Below, one piece after another: positions 52,205 to 61,703 of a stretch of DNA of 64,000 nucleotides (positions are counted from its first letter, which is position 1; every line of letters starts with the position of its first letter). The DNA lies in the NCBI GenBank assembly GCA_900318275.1, contig ONJY01000003.1:1-64000 (forward strand). Reading direction: 5' to 3'. This stretch comes from an uncultured Bacteroidales bacterium. Lineage in GTDB: Bacteria > Bacteroidota > Bacteroidia > Bacteroidales > P3. The notes under the pieces are model-generated. The model saw only the letters and a list, made by a program, of their open reading frames with translations, had not been told where the DNA came from and searched no databases. The position numbers were made by a program, and so were the translations under genes.

Positions 52205-53965
52205 ATGAAACTCAACCGTATTTTAGCAGCAGGTTTGCTGGGCATGGCCCTCTTCGCGGCCAGCACCGCCGACGCCTGCACCAATTTCCTGTTCACCAAG
52301 GGTGCCACCCGCGACGGCAGCACCATGATAACCTACGCCGCCGACAGTCACACGCTCTACGGCGAGCTCTACTACCGCAAGGCGGCCACCTATCCCGCCG
52401 GCACCATGTTCCAGGTCGTAGACTGGGACAGCGGCACGCCGCTGATCATGATACCCCAGGTGGCGCAGACCTACAGCGTCGTGGGCAACATGAACGAGCA
52501 CCAGCTGGCCATCGGCGAGACCACCTACGGCGGCCGCGAGGAGCTGGCCAAGGAGATTGAGGGCGGCATCGACTACGGCAGCTACATCTACCTCACCCTG
52601 CAGCGCGCCAAGAATGCCCGCGAGGCCATCCAGGTCCTCGCCGGATTCATGAAAGACTACCCCTACCACAGCGAGGGCGAGAGCTTCAGCATCGCCGACC
52701 CCAACGAGGTGTGGATTCTCGAGCTCATCGGCAAGCGTCAGGGCACCGTCAAGCCCGAGCTGGCCAAGAAGCTGAAATACAAATACACCGACGGTGCCGT
52801 GTGGGTGGCACGCCGCATCCCCGACGGCTATGTGAGCGGTCACGCCAACCAGGCCCGCATCACCCAGTTCCCCCAGGAGGGCAAGAAGTTCCAGAAAGCC
52901 AAAGGCAAAGGTCTCCACAAGGTCATCAGCAGCAAGCACCTCGACTACCTCTTCGAGCCTGAGGTGGAGTGCGTCTACAGCGACGAGGTCATCACCTACG
53001 CCCGCGCCTGCGGCTGGTACGACGGCAAGGACGAGGACTTCTCCTTCTGCGACATCTACGCCCCGCTGACCTTCAGCGGCATGCGCGGCTGCGACGCCCG
53101 TGTCTACGCCATGTTCAACCGCGTGGCCAAAGGCATGCAGCGCTACGAGAAATACGCCATGGGCGACGCCAACGCCGAGCGCCTCCCCCTCTGGATAATG
53201 CCCGACCACAAGGTCGACGTCCACGAGGTGATGAACCTCATGCGCGACCACTATGAAGGCACCTCTATGGACATGACCAAGGACCTCGGCGCCGGCCCCT
53301 TCCAGTGCCCCTACCGCTGGCGTCCCATGGGCTTCGAGCTCGACGGCCACACCTACATCCACGAGCGCGCCACCTCGACCCAGCAGACAGGATTCTCGTT
53401 CGTGGCACAGTGCCGCAGCTGGCTCCCCGACAAAGTCGGCGGCATCCTCTGGTTCGGCGTCGACGACACCTACAGCACCGTCTACTGCCCCATGTACTGC
53501 GGCATCACCGAAATCCCCGAGTGCTTCCGTCAGGGCAACGGCGACATGGTGACCTACAGCGAGACCGCGGCCTTCTGGCTCTTCAACCGTGTCACCAACT
53601 TCGTCTACAGCCGCTACAGCGACATGATCAAAGACCTGCAGCAGGTGCAGGATCGCCTTGAGACCAGCTATATCAAAGACGTGCAGAAATTCGACGACCG
53701 CGCCAAGCAGAACGACGGCGAGGCCCTCACCCAGCTGCTCAACGACTTCAGCGGCCGTCAGGCCAAACGCATGATGAAAGAGTGGGACCAGCTCGACAAG
53801 TTCCTCCTTGTCAAGTATATGGACGGCAACATCAAGAAAGAGAAAGACGGCAAGTTCGAGCGTACCGCCACCGGCAACGCCGCCTTCCCCAGCCAGCCCC
53901 ACTACCGCCAGGAATGGCAGCGCATGATCGTCAAGGATCACGGCGACGTCATCCGCGAGAAATAA
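52205..53965 (+). CDS. C69 family dipeptidase (586 aa)
   Basis: An exported Ntn-hydrolase peptidase that cleaves dipeptides or short peptides. The signal peptide (ILAAGLLGMALFAASTADA) leaves CTNFLFTKGATRDGS, so the catalytic nucleophile Cys is placed at the mature N-terminus as in PepD/C69 enzymes. EHQLAIGETTYGGREEL and GESFSIADPNEVWILELIGK are family signatures. ATG 52205 is preferred over the upstream in-frame start at 52103, which lies inside the terminator and promoter. The downstream exporter gene begins 3 bases after its stop. Confidence 0.93.
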   Translation: MKLNRILAAGLLGMALFAASTADACTNFLFTKGATRDGSTMITYAADSHTLYGELYYRKAATYPAGTMFQVVDWDSGTPLIMIPQVAQTYSVVGNMNEHQLAIGETTYGGREELAKEIEGGIDYGSYIYLTLQRAKNAREAIQVLAGFMKDYPYHSEGESFSIADPNEVWILELIGKRQGTVKPELAKKLKYKYTDGAVWVARRIPDGYVSGHANQARITQFPQEGKKFQKAKGKGLHKVISSKHLDYLFEPEVECVYSDEVITYARACGWYDGKDEDFSFCDIYAPLTFSGMRGCDARVYAMFNRVAKGMQRYEKYAMGDANAERLPLWIMPDHKVDVHEVMNLMRDHYEGTSMDMTKDLGAGPFQCPYRWRPMGFELDGHTYIHERATSTQQTGFSFVAQCRSWLPDKVGGILWFGVDDTYSTVYCPMYCGITEIPECFRQGNGDMVTYSETAAFWLFNRVTNFVYSRYSDMIKDLQQVQDRLETSYIKDVQKFDDRAKQNDGEALTQLLNDFSGRQAKRMMKEWDQLDKFLLVKYMDGNIKKEKDGKFERTATGNAAFPSQPHYRQEWQRMIVKDHGDVIREK

Positions 53966-53968
53966 GCG

Positions 53969-54298
53969 ATGAACTGGTTGATACTCATCGTGGCAGGCCT
54001 CTGCGAAGTAGGCTTCGCCTTCTGTCTCGGCAAGACCAAAGGGCTCGCCGGCCTCCCCTACTGGGAGTGGCTGGCGGGCTTTGCCTTCTTCTACGTCCTC
54101 AGCGCCGTGCTGCTGGCCAAAGCTACGCAGAGCATACCCATAGGCACCGCCTACCCCGTCTGGACGGGCATCGGCGCCGTGGGTTCCGTGCTCCTCGGCA
54201 TCTTCGTCTTCCACGAGCCCGCCACCTTCTGGCGTCTCTTCTTCATCACCACCCTGATAGCCTCCATCATAGGCCTCAAGATACTCTCCCCCGAGTAG
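53969..54298 (+). CDS. SMR-family exporter, Gdx/SugE type
   Basis: A small multidrug resistance protein: four hydrophobic helices in 109 residues, working as a dimer in the inner membrane in exchange for protons. The essential membrane Glu is in LCEVGFAF (E13). IPIGTAYPVWTGIGAVG is the SMR signature, and the FAFCLGKTKG-type loop fits the guanidinium exporter (Gdx, formerly SugE) branch, though the branch is an inference. It starts 3 bases after the dipeptidase gene and probably shares its transcript. Confidence 0.92.
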   Translation: MNWLILIVAGLCEVGFAFCLGKTKGLAGLPYWEWLAGFAFFYVLSAVLLAKATQSIPIGTAYPVWTGIGAVGSVLLGIFVFHEPATFWRLFFITTLIASIIGLKILSPE

Positions 54299-54322
54299 CT
54301 CTTATGCCTCGACCCTCTATGT

Positions 54323-54358
54323 CCCCCTTCTTCGTATATGTCGTCGAAGGGGGCTTTT
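54323..54358 (+). terminator. Terminator after the SMR gene
   Basis: CCCCCTTC (54323-54330) pairs with GAAGGGGG (54346-54353), a 15-base loop, then CTTTT. Confidence 0.85.
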
Positions 54359-54433
54359 GTACATGCATCCCCATAGGGGAATGGGGCAGAGGGGTAAATA
54401 AGGGACATGTGCGCGCATATTGTAAAAATTTTG

Positions 54434-54441
54434 TATCTTTG
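54434..54441 (+). promoter_or_regulatory. -7 promoter box for pth
   Basis: TATCTTTG, 18 bases before ATG 54460. The -33 element is weak. This box decides the start of the pth gene. Confidence 0.7.
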
Positions 54442-54459
54442 CAGTTTAAAACAGAATGG

Positions 54460-55152
54460 ATGGGACTGCTCGAAAGACTTATATCCATTTGGAAACAAAA
54501 GGATTGTAAAGAAACGGAGGAAGAGCCTGTGGCTAAATATCTGATAGTGGGACTGGGCAATGTGGGTGCCGAATACGAGGGCACGCGCCACAATGCGGGC
54601 TTCATGGTGGTCGACGCGCTGGCCAAGGAGGGCGATGCGCGGTGGAGCCTGGAGCGCCACGCCTACCGCACGGAGGTGCGCCACAAAGGCCGCGTGCTGG
54701 TGCTCATCAAGCCCACCACTTACATGAACCTCAGCGGCAAGGCCGTGAAGTACTGGCTGCAAGCCGAGAAGGTGGAGCTGCCGAACCTGATGGTGGTGGT
54801 CGACGACCTGGCCCTCGACCCGGGCATCGTCCGCATCAAGAAGCAGGGCGGTGCCGGTGGCCACAATGGGCTGACGGACATCGAGGCGGCCCTGGGGACG
54901 CCCAACTACAACCGCATGCGGATGGGTGTGGGCGACAAGTTCAACCGAGGCCGTCAGGTGGACTATGTGCTGGGGCGCATGGAGGGCGAGGACCTGGTGC
55001 GGATGGAGGAGGCTGTGAAGACGGCCTGCGACGCCATCAAGTGCTACGCCACGCAGGGCATAGACCGCACGATGAACCTATACAACAAGAAAGGCAACGC
55101 CCACGGCAACGGTGCCGACGCTGAGCAGGGTGCCGAAGGGGCTAAGAAATAA
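54460..55152 (+). CDS. pth: Peptidyl-tRNA hydrolase
   Basis: It releases tRNA from stalled peptidyl-tRNA. The catalytic domain begins KYLIVGLGNVGAEYEGTRHNAGF (essential His in TRHN), with KPTTYMNLSGKAV, VVDDLALDPG and GGAGGHNGL. An N-terminal extension of ~25 residues (MGLLERLISIWKQKDCKE) precedes it; the promoter position supports ATG 54460. The long frame open upstream is read-through of a neighbouring frame. CoaX follows after 11 bases. The C-terminal NGADAEQGAEG tail is extra. Confidence 0.95.
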   Translation: MGLLERLISIWKQKDCKETEEEPVAKYLIVGLGNVGAEYEGTRHNAGFMVVDALAKEGDARWSLERHAYRTEVRHKGRVLVLIKPTTYMNLSGKAVKYWLQAEKVELPNLMVVVDDLALDPGIVRIKKQGGAGGHNGLTDIEAALGTPNYNRMRMGVGDKFNRGRQVDYVLGRMEGEDLVRMEEAVKTACDAIKCYATQGIDRTMNLYNKKGNAHGNGADAEQGAEGAKK

Positions 55153-55163
55153 TAGAGAAGGCT

Positions 55164-55844
55164 ATGAACCTGGTGCTTGACATAGGGAATACGGCTGTGA
55201 AGTGGGCCACCTTCGAGGGGCGCACGCTGCTGGAGCAGGGTCGCGACCTGCCCACCGACAAGCTGACTGAGGCCGAGGCTGTGCTGGCTTGCGCCAGCGG
55301 CAAGGTGCCCGACACGGTGTACGACCTGCCGCTGCTGACGTCGGAGACGCCGCTGCCCATACACCTTGACTACAAGACGCCGCAGACGCTGGGGTCCGAC
55401 CGCGTGGCTGCGGCCTGCGGGGCCTGGAGCCTGCACCGCGGCGAGGCCTGCCTGGTGATTGACGCCGGCACCTGCATCACCGTCGACTTCGTGGACGGCG
55501 GCGGCACCTATCACGGCGGCGCCATCATGCCGGGCCTGAGGATGAATTTGCAGGCGTTGCATACTTTTACGGCGAAACTGCCGTTAATAGATATTGACGG
55601 GGTGACTAAAGCCCCCGTGCTGGGACGCTCGACGGAAGAGAGCATAGTGGCCGGAACGCTGGGCGCCACGCTGTTGGCGCTGGCTGGCTATGTGGCCCTC
55701 TACCGCGAGAAGAGTCCGGCGTTGCGTGTGCTGCTCACCGGAGGCGACGCACAGCGCCTCATGGCCGCCGGCGCCACCGGCTGGGAGCACCAGCCGCTAC
55801 TGACAATGATAGGACTGAACGAGATACTGATGTGCGGAGAGTGA
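55164..55844 (+). CDS. coaX: Type III pantothenate kinase
   Basis: It phosphorylates pantothenate, the first step of coenzyme A synthesis. ASKHA-fold motifs are NLVLDIGNTAVKWATF at the start (phosphate 1), LGSDRVAAACGAW, and CLVIDAGTCITVDFVDGGGTYHGGAIMPGLRM (phosphate 2/substrate). The segment CASGKVPDTV replaces the usual SS-V patch. Length 226 is slightly short. It follows pth by 11 bases and precedes the outer-membrane protein gene by 23 bases. Confidence 0.95.
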   Translation: MNLVLDIGNTAVKWATFEGRTLLEQGRDLPTDKLTEAEAVLACASGKVPDTVYDLPLLTSETPLPIHLDYKTPQTLGSDRVAAACGAWSLHRGEACLVIDAGTCITVDFVDGGGTYHGGAIMPGLRMNLQALHTFTAKLPLIDIDGVTKAPVLGRSTEESIVAGTLGATLLALAGYVALYREKSPALRVLLTGGDAQRLMAAGATGWEHQPLLTMIGLNEILMCGE

Positions 55845-55867
55845 TTGCAGAAAAAGAAGAATTGACA

Positions 55868-57193
55868 ATGATGAAGAAAAGACTGATAATAGGATTGATG
55901 GGGCTTATGAGCCTTATGAGCCTGAGCGCCAAGGCGCAAAACGGCTTCAACCTGCCCTACTCGCAATACGGCCTCGGCGTCAGCGAGCTGCCGTTCAACA
56001 TGCCTGTGGCATCGCGCATGGGCGGCGTGGTCTACACGCGTCAGGGCAACAACATCATCAACCCCTTCAACCCCGCCTCCTACGGCAGCATTGAGAAAGA
56101 GAGCTTCGTGTTCGACATGGGCTTCAACATACAGCTGAGCCGTCTGACCAGCGGCGACCAGCGCGCCAAGGATGCCGACGGCAACATCGGCTACCTGGCC
56201 ATCGGCATGCCCATCACCGATTGGTGGAAGCTGTCGGCAGGCCTGATGCCTTACTCGTCGGTGGACTACTTCACCGTAGTGCCCTCGGCGAAAGGCAGCA
56301 ACATGAAGACCGAGTTCAGCGGTGACGGCGGTGCCAACGAGGTCTTCGCCGGCATGGCCTTCAACCTGCTGGACAAGAAAAGCGACAAGCTGCAGGTGGG
56401 CTTCAACGTGGGCTACCTCACGGGTAAGATTGTCAAGCTGATGTCATACGTGACCACCGACACGTCGACCTACAATATCAACTCGCGCAAGGCGCAGGAG
56501 CTGAAGCTGGGCAACGTGCTGCTGGACTTCGGCGCGCAGTACCGTCACGCTCTCGGCGAGCGCTACACCCTCGGCGTGGGCATCGACTACAAGCCCTATA
56601 TGAACATGAAGGTCAAGGAGAACGCCATGATATACACCTACCACGCCACCACCGAGGCGCTGCTCGACACCATCTTCCCCGCCCGCGGCGAGGACCCCGC
56701 GCAGCGCGGGCGTCTGGAGCAGGCGCACACTGTGGGTGTGGGTGTCAACCTGGAGCGCAACGGCCTGTGGCAGGTGGCCGCCGACATGACCTTTGGCGGC
56801 TGGCAAGGTCTGCGCCACACGGAGCCCGAGGGCTTCGACATCTTCGGCCGGAGTCCCCTTCGCGGCGGCAGATACAGCAGCTATGCGCTGGGCTTCGAGA
56901 AGATGGTGAACATGAACGCACAGAACTACATAGGCCGCCTCGGCGTGAGCGTGGGCGCGCACATGGAGCAGGGGCTCATGTACATGACCACCGCCAGCGG
57001 TGAGCGCCGCGTGGACCAGTGGGGTGTGGGTGCCGGCATAACGCTGCCCATGCGCAAGGGTCGCTCGCTGCTCACCATCAGCGTGGGATACAGCAGCATG
57101 GGCGACAAGGACATCATGCGCCGCGAAAGTGTCACCTTCGGCATCGCCGTGAGCAGCTGCGAGCGCTGGTTCGTCAAACGGAAATACAACTAA
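55868..57193 (+). CDS. Outer-membrane beta-barrel protein (441 aa)
   Basis: The signal peptide (LIIGLMGLMSLMSLSAKAQ) is followed by GFNLPYSQYGLGVSEL and NNIINPFNPASYGSIEKESFVFDMG, then alternating amphipathic strands, and it closes with FGIAVSSCERWFVKRKY. The pattern resembles PorV/FadL-type outer-membrane barrels of Bacteroidota; transported substrate unknown. Start: ATG 55868 (or 55871), since the upstream in-frame ATG at 55832 lies inside coaX and would break the signal peptide. Confidence 0.8.
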   Translation: MMKKRLIIGLMGLMSLMSLSAKAQNGFNLPYSQYGLGVSELPFNMPVASRMGGVVYTRQGNNIINPFNPASYGSIEKESFVFDMGFNIQLSRLTSGDQRAKDADGNIGYLAIGMPITDWWKLSAGLMPYSSVDYFTVVPSAKGSNMKTEFSGDGGANEVFAGMAFNLLDKKSDKLQVGFNVGYLTGKIVKLMSYVTTDTSTYNINSRKAQELKLGNVLLDFGAQYRHALGERYTLGVGIDYKPYMNMKVKENAMIYTYHATTEALLDTIFPARGEDPAQRGRLEQAHTVGVGVNLERNGLWQVAADMTFGGWQGLRHTEPEGFDIFGRSPLRGGRYSSYALGFEKMVNMNAQNYIGRLGVSVGAHMEQGLMYMTTASGERRVDQWGVGAGITLPMRKGRSLLTISVGYSSMGDKDIMRRESVTFGIAVSSCERWFVKRKYN

Positions 57194-57258
57194 GCAAGAA
57201 AAGACCCGCAAGGGGTACTAAAGCATAAAAGGACAGAAACAAATAAAACACAATAACA

Positions 57259-58617
57259 ATGAAAACACTCAGAACATTGACCATCGGAGCGCTGCTGGCG
57301 GCCACCGCCCTGCCTGCAGCGGCACAGCTTGAGAAATGGGGCTGCAACGAAGAGGCTCTCGCCAACCCGCAGCCCATGATGGAGGCAGTGTCCCTCTACC
57401 AGGAGAACGTGAAGCAGTACAAGGCCTCGAAGGACCAGCGCTACCTGCAGGAAGCCTATCCGCAGTGGAAGACCATCGTCGCCAACTGCCCGAAGCAGAG
57501 CAAGAACCTCTACCTCAACGGTGCCAACATCTTGAAAGTGATGATTGCCAACGCCAAGAGCGACGAGGAGAAGAAAGCCTACATCGACGAGCTGATGGCC
57601 ATGTACGACACCCGTATCGCCAAATACGGCGAGGCCGCCAAGTACACCGCCAAGAAAGCCAACGAGCTGGAGGAGATACTGAAAGAAGACGGTCTGCAGC
57701 AGTACTACGCCCTCTACAGCGAGGCTGTGAGGATCGGTGGCGACGACCTTGAGGCCGCCTACCTGGTGAAGTACATGGAAGCCACCATCAACTATGTGCG
57801 CGCCGGCTATGCCGAGCCCACGCTGGTGGTCGACAACTACGACATAGCCAGCGACCTGCTGGAGGACGAGCTGCAGCGCAATGCCGCCGACAGCGTGAAG
57901 GCTGCCACCATCCGCGGCTACATCGCCGGCGTCGAGGCTGCCTTCTCGCCCTATGCCAGCTGCGACCAGCTGGTGGAGATCTACGGCAAGAAGTTCGAGG
58001 CCGACCCCGAGAACGTGGACCTGCTGAAGAAAATCACCGGCATCATGATGCGCAAGCGCTGCACCGAGCAGGACCTCTTCTTCCGCGCCACAGAGAACCT
58101 CTACCGCCTGGAACCCAGCCCCGCCACAGCCATGCGCATGGGCCAGATGTGCATCTCGAAGAAACAGTACAACGACGCCATCAAGTACCTGAACGATGCC
58201 ATCCAGGGTGTCGGCGACAAGGACAAATACAACGCCTACCTCTTCCTCGGCTATGCCCACACGGGTGCCAAGAACTGGGGTGCCGCCCGCGTGGCCTACA
58301 ACAACGCCGCATCTGTCGACGCCACCAAGGGTGAGCCCTACCTGAGAATAGCCCTGCTGTACGCCTCCACCGTGAGCAGCGCCTCGGAAGACAACGTGGG
58401 CGGCAAGAGCGCCTACTGGGCAGCTGTGGATAAGCTGCAGCGCTCGAAGTCGGTGGAACCCACCGAGGAGAACATCGAGGCCTGCAACAGCCTCATCAAC
58501 AGCTATGCAGCGCACTTCCCCTCGAAGACCGACGCCTTCATGGCAGGCCTCGAGAACGGCAAGTCCTTCAGGGTGCCCGGCTGGATAGGAGAATCGACAA
58601 TAGTAAGAACCCGTTAA
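57259..58617 (+). CDS. Exported TPR-like protein (452 aa)
   Basis: The signal peptide MKTLRTLTIGALLAATALPAAAQ ends in an AQ cleavage site. The mature part is helical with TPR-like units (MGQMCISKKQYNDAIKYLNDAIQG; YNAYLFLGYAHTGAKNWGAARVAYNNAASVDATKG). No catalytic motif. It lies between an outer-membrane barrel gene and lptC, so it may be a periplasmic scaffold in envelope biogenesis; this is inferred from context. Gene spacing to lptC is 4 bases. Confidence 0.82.
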   Translation: MKTLRTLTIGALLAATALPAAAQLEKWGCNEEALANPQPMMEAVSLYQENVKQYKASKDQRYLQEAYPQWKTIVANCPKQSKNLYLNGANILKVMIANAKSDEEKKAYIDELMAMYDTRIAKYGEAAKYTAKKANELEEILKEDGLQQYYALYSEAVRIGGDDLEAAYLVKYMEATINYVRAGYAEPTLVVDNYDIASDLLEDELQRNAADSVKAATIRGYIAGVEAAFSPYASCDQLVEIYGKKFEADPENVDLLKKITGIMMRKRCTEQDLFFRATENLYRLEPSPATAMRMGQMCISKKQYNDAIKYLNDAIQGVGDKDKYNAYLFLGYAHTGAKNWGAARVAYNNAASVDATKGEPYLRIALLYASTVSSASEDNVGGKSAYWAAVDKLQRSKSVEPTEENIEACNSLINSYAAHFPSKTDAFMAGLENGKSFRVPGWIGESTIVRTR

Positions 58618-58621
58618 GCGA

Positions 58622-59206
58622 GTGAGGACATACACCAACGACAGAGCGATAGGGGCGTGGCGACAGCTTACGCTCCTATCGGCTTGTCTGTTTATGGCGC
58701 TGACGGTGGCATGCAAGAACGACAAAAGCATGCTGCAGGAAGACCGCAGCGACTCGGCCAGCCAGGAGGTTATCGACGCACGGATACACCGCACGGAGAA
58801 CGGCAAGCTGCAGCTTGAGCTCAACGCCCCGATCATACAGAAATACGAAAAGCCGGTGGCCAAGACCATCTACAAGAGTCTCGGCGAACGGCGCGTGTCG
58901 ATGACTCTCTATGACGACGGCGTCAGAGTAAAGACCTACATAGAAGCCGGCAGCGCCATATCATACGACGACCGCGACATCATGGAAGCCCATGACAGCG
59001 TGGTGGTGATAGACTACAGCAGCGGCGACACAATATATCTGTACGACCTGATATGGAACTCGGCCGAGGACAACATATACTCCGAACACCCCGTGCGTGC
59101 AAAGAACGGCAACCGCATCACGCTGGGTGACGGCTTCATGAGCGACCAACGGTTGGAGAACATGCAGATTATCCGCCAGCGTGGAATAATAGAATTTGAA
59201 GACTGA
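58622..59206 (+). CDS. lptC: LptC, LPS export periplasmic protein (lipoprotein form)
   Basis: It links the LptBFG transporter to LptA in lipopolysaccharide export. GTG start at 58622; a lipobox (MALTVAC, Cys31) replaces the usual N-terminal membrane helix, as in other Bacteroidota LptC. The beta-jellyroll body includes [20 protein letters not shown] and [23 protein letters not shown] and ends [20 protein letters not shown]. It is packed between the TPR gene (4 bases) and lpxD (5 bases). Confidence 0.88.
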   Translation: MRTYTNDRAIGAWRQLTLLSACLFMALTVACKNDKSMLQEDRSDSASQEVIDARIHRTENGKLQLELNAPIIQKYEKPVAKTIYKSLGERRVSMTLYDDGVRVKTYIEAGSAISYDDRDIMEAHDSVVVIDYSSGDTIYLYDLIWNSAEDNIYSEHPVRAKNGNRITLGDGFMSDQRLENMQIIRQRGIIEFED

Positions 59207-59211
59207 ACAGT

Positions 59212-60225
59212 ATGCAACTGACAGCAAAAGAACTGGCCCGTGTGGTGAACGGCACCATAGAGGGCGACGAGAATGTCAAGGTGTGGAAACCTTGCAAGAT
59301 AGAGGAGGGCTGCGAAGGCGGCATCACGTTCCTCGGCAACCCCAAGTATACGCACTACATCTACGAGCAACAGGCATCGATAGTCATTGTGCGCAAAGAC
59401 TTTGTGGCCGAGCATCCTGTGAGCTCCACCCTCATACGTGTTGACAATCCCTATATCGCCGTAGCCCTGTTGTTGCACACCTTCAATGAGCGCACCAAGC
59501 CGCCCAAGGGCCGCTCGTGGCGCAGCCATGTGGGGCGTGGAAGCAAGATAGGCAAGCGCTGCTATATGGGGCCCTACGCTGTCGTTGGACGCCATACACA
59601 GATTGGCAACGATGTCAAGATATACCCCAACGTATGCATCGGCGACAACTGCAAGATTGGCGACGGCACCATCATCTATGCCGGAGTGAAGATATATGAA
59701 GGCGTCGAGATAGGCCGTAACTGCATCATCCATGCCGGTGCCGTGATAGGTTCCGACGGTTTCGGCTTCGCACCTGCCGGCGACGGCACATGGAACAAGA
59801 TCGACCAGATAGGCAACGTGGTGCTGGAGGACGACGTGGAGATAGGCGCCAACACATGCATCGACCGTGCCACCATGGGTTCAACCATACTGCACAAAGG
59901 TGTTAAGATTGACAACCTGTGCCAGGTGGCACACAACGTGGTGATAGGACGCAATACCGCTATGGCCTCGCAGGTAGGCATTGCCGGCAGCTGCAAGGTT
60001 GGTGAGGAGTGCATCATCGCCGGTCAGGCCGGTCTGGTGGGCCACATCACCGTCGGCAACCACGTCACCATCGGCGCACAAAGCGGCGTGACCCACGGTG
60101 TGGCCGACAACGCTACAATCTTCGGCAGCCCCGCTTCCGACGCTGTAAAGCGCCGCAAGGTGGAGGTGCTGTTGCGCAACATCGACAAGATTGTAGAGCG
60201 TATAGACAAGCTGGAGCGCCGATGA
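59212..60225 (+). CDS. lpxD: UDP-3-O-acylglucosamine N-acyltransferase
   Basis: The third step of lipid A synthesis: it adds a hydroxyacyl chain to the amino group of UDP-3-O-acyl-glucosamine. An N-terminal uridine-binding domain ([36 protein letters not shown]) precedes a hexapeptide-repeat beta-helix ([20 protein letters not shown] onward) with catalytic-region [17 protein letters not shown], and a C-terminal helix ([16 protein letters not shown]). Length 337 is normal. The next gene overlaps its stop (ATGA at 60222). Confidence 0.97.
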   Translation: MQLTAKELARVVNGTIEGDENVKVWKPCKIEEGCEGGITFLGNPKYTHYIYEQQASIVIVRKDFVAEHPVSSTLIRVDNPYIAVALLLHTFNERTKPPKGRSWRSHVGRGSKIGKRCYMGPYAVVGRHTQIGNDVKIYPNVCIGDNCKIGDGTIIYAGVKIYEGVEIGRNCIIHAGAVIGSDGFGFAPAGDGTWNKIDQIGNVVLEDDVEIGANTCIDRATMGSTILHKGVKIDNLCQVAHNVVIGRNTAMASQVGIAGSCKVGEECIIAGQAGLVGHITVGNHVTIGAQSGVTHGVADNATIFGSPASDAVKRRKVEVLLRNIDKIVERIDKLERR

Positions 60226-61703
60226 AGGCTCGTAAGATTCTTCTGTTGTTCACCATAGTCATCGCCACTTTGCTGGCGTTGACTTTCCTATTTCCGCGCG
60301 AAGGCATCGCCGCGGGAGGCATCACTCTGCGCTTCCCGACGCTGCACGCCCTCGCATCGCGCGACAATGTCGGCACCACAGAGATAGCCAACGACACCGT
60401 CCCCGGTCAGATGAACCTGGGGGATTCCATAGCCTTCTACCGCAGGCTGGTAGACAGCAGCGCGCTGCGGTTCTGGCTACCGGAGCCCCACTACCTCGAC
60501 GACTTCTGGCGGGCCGCCACAAATGCCCGGAAACAGAAACGTACCGTACGCATACTGCACTATGGCGACTCGCAGATAGAGCTCGACCACATCAGTTCCC
60601 GTCTGCGGGCCTACATGCAACGCACCTACGGTGGCGGTGGTCCCGGCATGCTGCCCTTCCAGACCATCACCCCCACCATGACTGTACGTCAGAGCAACAG
60701 CGGCGACCTGATACACCTTGCATCCTTCGGCGACAGCCTTGCTGTGCGCAGCCGGGGCAACTACGGCCTCATGATGCAGTGCTTCCGTCTTGAAGGGGGC
60801 AGCGCAACGGTCACCGTGAAGAGCGCCACCAGCAACCGTATCGACGATGCTGCCAAGCGCTTTGAGCGTGTACGGCTGGTGGCCAACAATCGCGGTGGCC
60901 TCGTAGCCGACTTCACGAACCTCAAAAACAAAAAGGGAACACAGCAGAAGAATGCCCCTCAAGGTGTCGGGGCCCTCACGTGGCGCACCGACACCGTCAC
61001 CAACGGTATCAGGCTGCATGTCAGCGGCAATGCCGATCTTTATGCCATCACCATCGATGCCGACAGCGGTGGCATCGCCGTCGACAACATACCCATGCGA
61101 GGCTGCTCAGGCCAGCAGTTCACACTCGTCAACGAACAGCTCCTCACCGCCGCCTATTCCACCCTCGACGTGGGCATGATTATCCTCCAGTTCGGCGGCA
61201 ACACGGTGCCATACTTCAATAACTCCAAAGAGATTTCCACCTACTGCCGCTCGATAGCGAAACAGATAGCCTATGTGCACCGTTGCTGTCCCAAAGCCAA
61301 GCTGCTTTTCATAGGGCCCTCGGACATGAGCAAACGCATACGCGGTGAGGTGCAGACCTATCCTATAATCCCCGAGCTGATAGACAGCCTTGCTGCCACA
61401 GCCACAGCCAACGGCGCCGCCTACTGGAGCATCTACCACGCTATGGGAGGCCGCAACACCATGCCGCAATGGACACGCAAAGGGCTCGCCGGCAACGACT
61501 ACATCCACTTCTCGCAGAAAGGTGCCGACAAGATGGGAGAACTGCTGGCCGAAGCCTTTGACAACAGCCACAGCCTATACCGTCTTGAGCAACGATGGGC
61601 ACGGCTGCACCCAAGAGTAGATGAAAATGACATACAGAAAAGCGCGGCTAAAAAGAACCGCAAGGCACGCTTCAGCCGTCGTAGAATAGGAGGTAGCCGA
61701 TGA
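60222..61703 (+). CDS. SGNH/GDSL hydrolase-like protein, surface O-acylation (493 aa)
   Basis: An N-terminal membrane anchor ([19 protein letters not shown]) and a periplasmic SGNH domain: block [12 protein letters not shown], block III-like [11 protein letters not shown], and block [15 protein letters not shown] with the catalytic Asp and His. The family includes acyl esterases and AlgJ/X-like O-acetyltransferase partners. The longer frame upstream is shadowed by lpxD, so ATG 60222 is the start. It overlaps the next SGNH gene by 4 bases and belongs to an MBOAT operon. Confidence 0.87.
   Translation: MKARKILLLFTIVIATLLALTFLFPREGIAAGGITLRFPTLHALASRDNVGTTEIANDTVPGQMNLGDSIAFYRRLVDSSALRFWLPEPHYLDDFWRAATNARKQKRTVRILHYGDSQIELDHISSRLRAYMQRTYGGGGPGMLPFQTITPTMTVRQSNSGDLIHLASFGDSLAVRSRGNYGLMMQCFRLEGGSATVTVKSATSNRIDDAAKRFERVRLVANNRGGLVADFTNLKNKKGTQQKNAPQGVGALTWRTDTVTNGIRLHVSGNADLYAITIDADSGGIAVDNIPMRGCSGQQFTLVNEQLLTAAYSTLDVGMIILQFGGNTVPYFNNSKEISTYCRSIAKQIAYVHRCCPKAKLLFIGPSDMSKRIRGEVQTYPIIPELIDSLAATATANGAAYWSIYHAMGGRNTMPQWTRKGLAGNDYIHFSQKGADKMGELLAEAFDNSHSLYRLEQRWARLHPRVDENDIQKSAAKKNRKARFSRRRIGGSR

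Noticed and set aside
52223-54214. 663-codon minus-strand open frame opposite the C69 dipeptidase
   Set aside because: Antisense shadow caused by high GC and codon bias; low-complexity translation (many A, V, E, H), no start context.
53782-54459. Long N-terminal extension of Pth
   Set aside because: The frame is open by chance through the SMR gene and a terminator; a promoter box at 54434 places the start at 54460.
57190-58869. 559-codon minus-strand open frame opposite the TPR gene
   Set aside because: Shadow of the exported TPR protein; no domain and no promoter on that strand.
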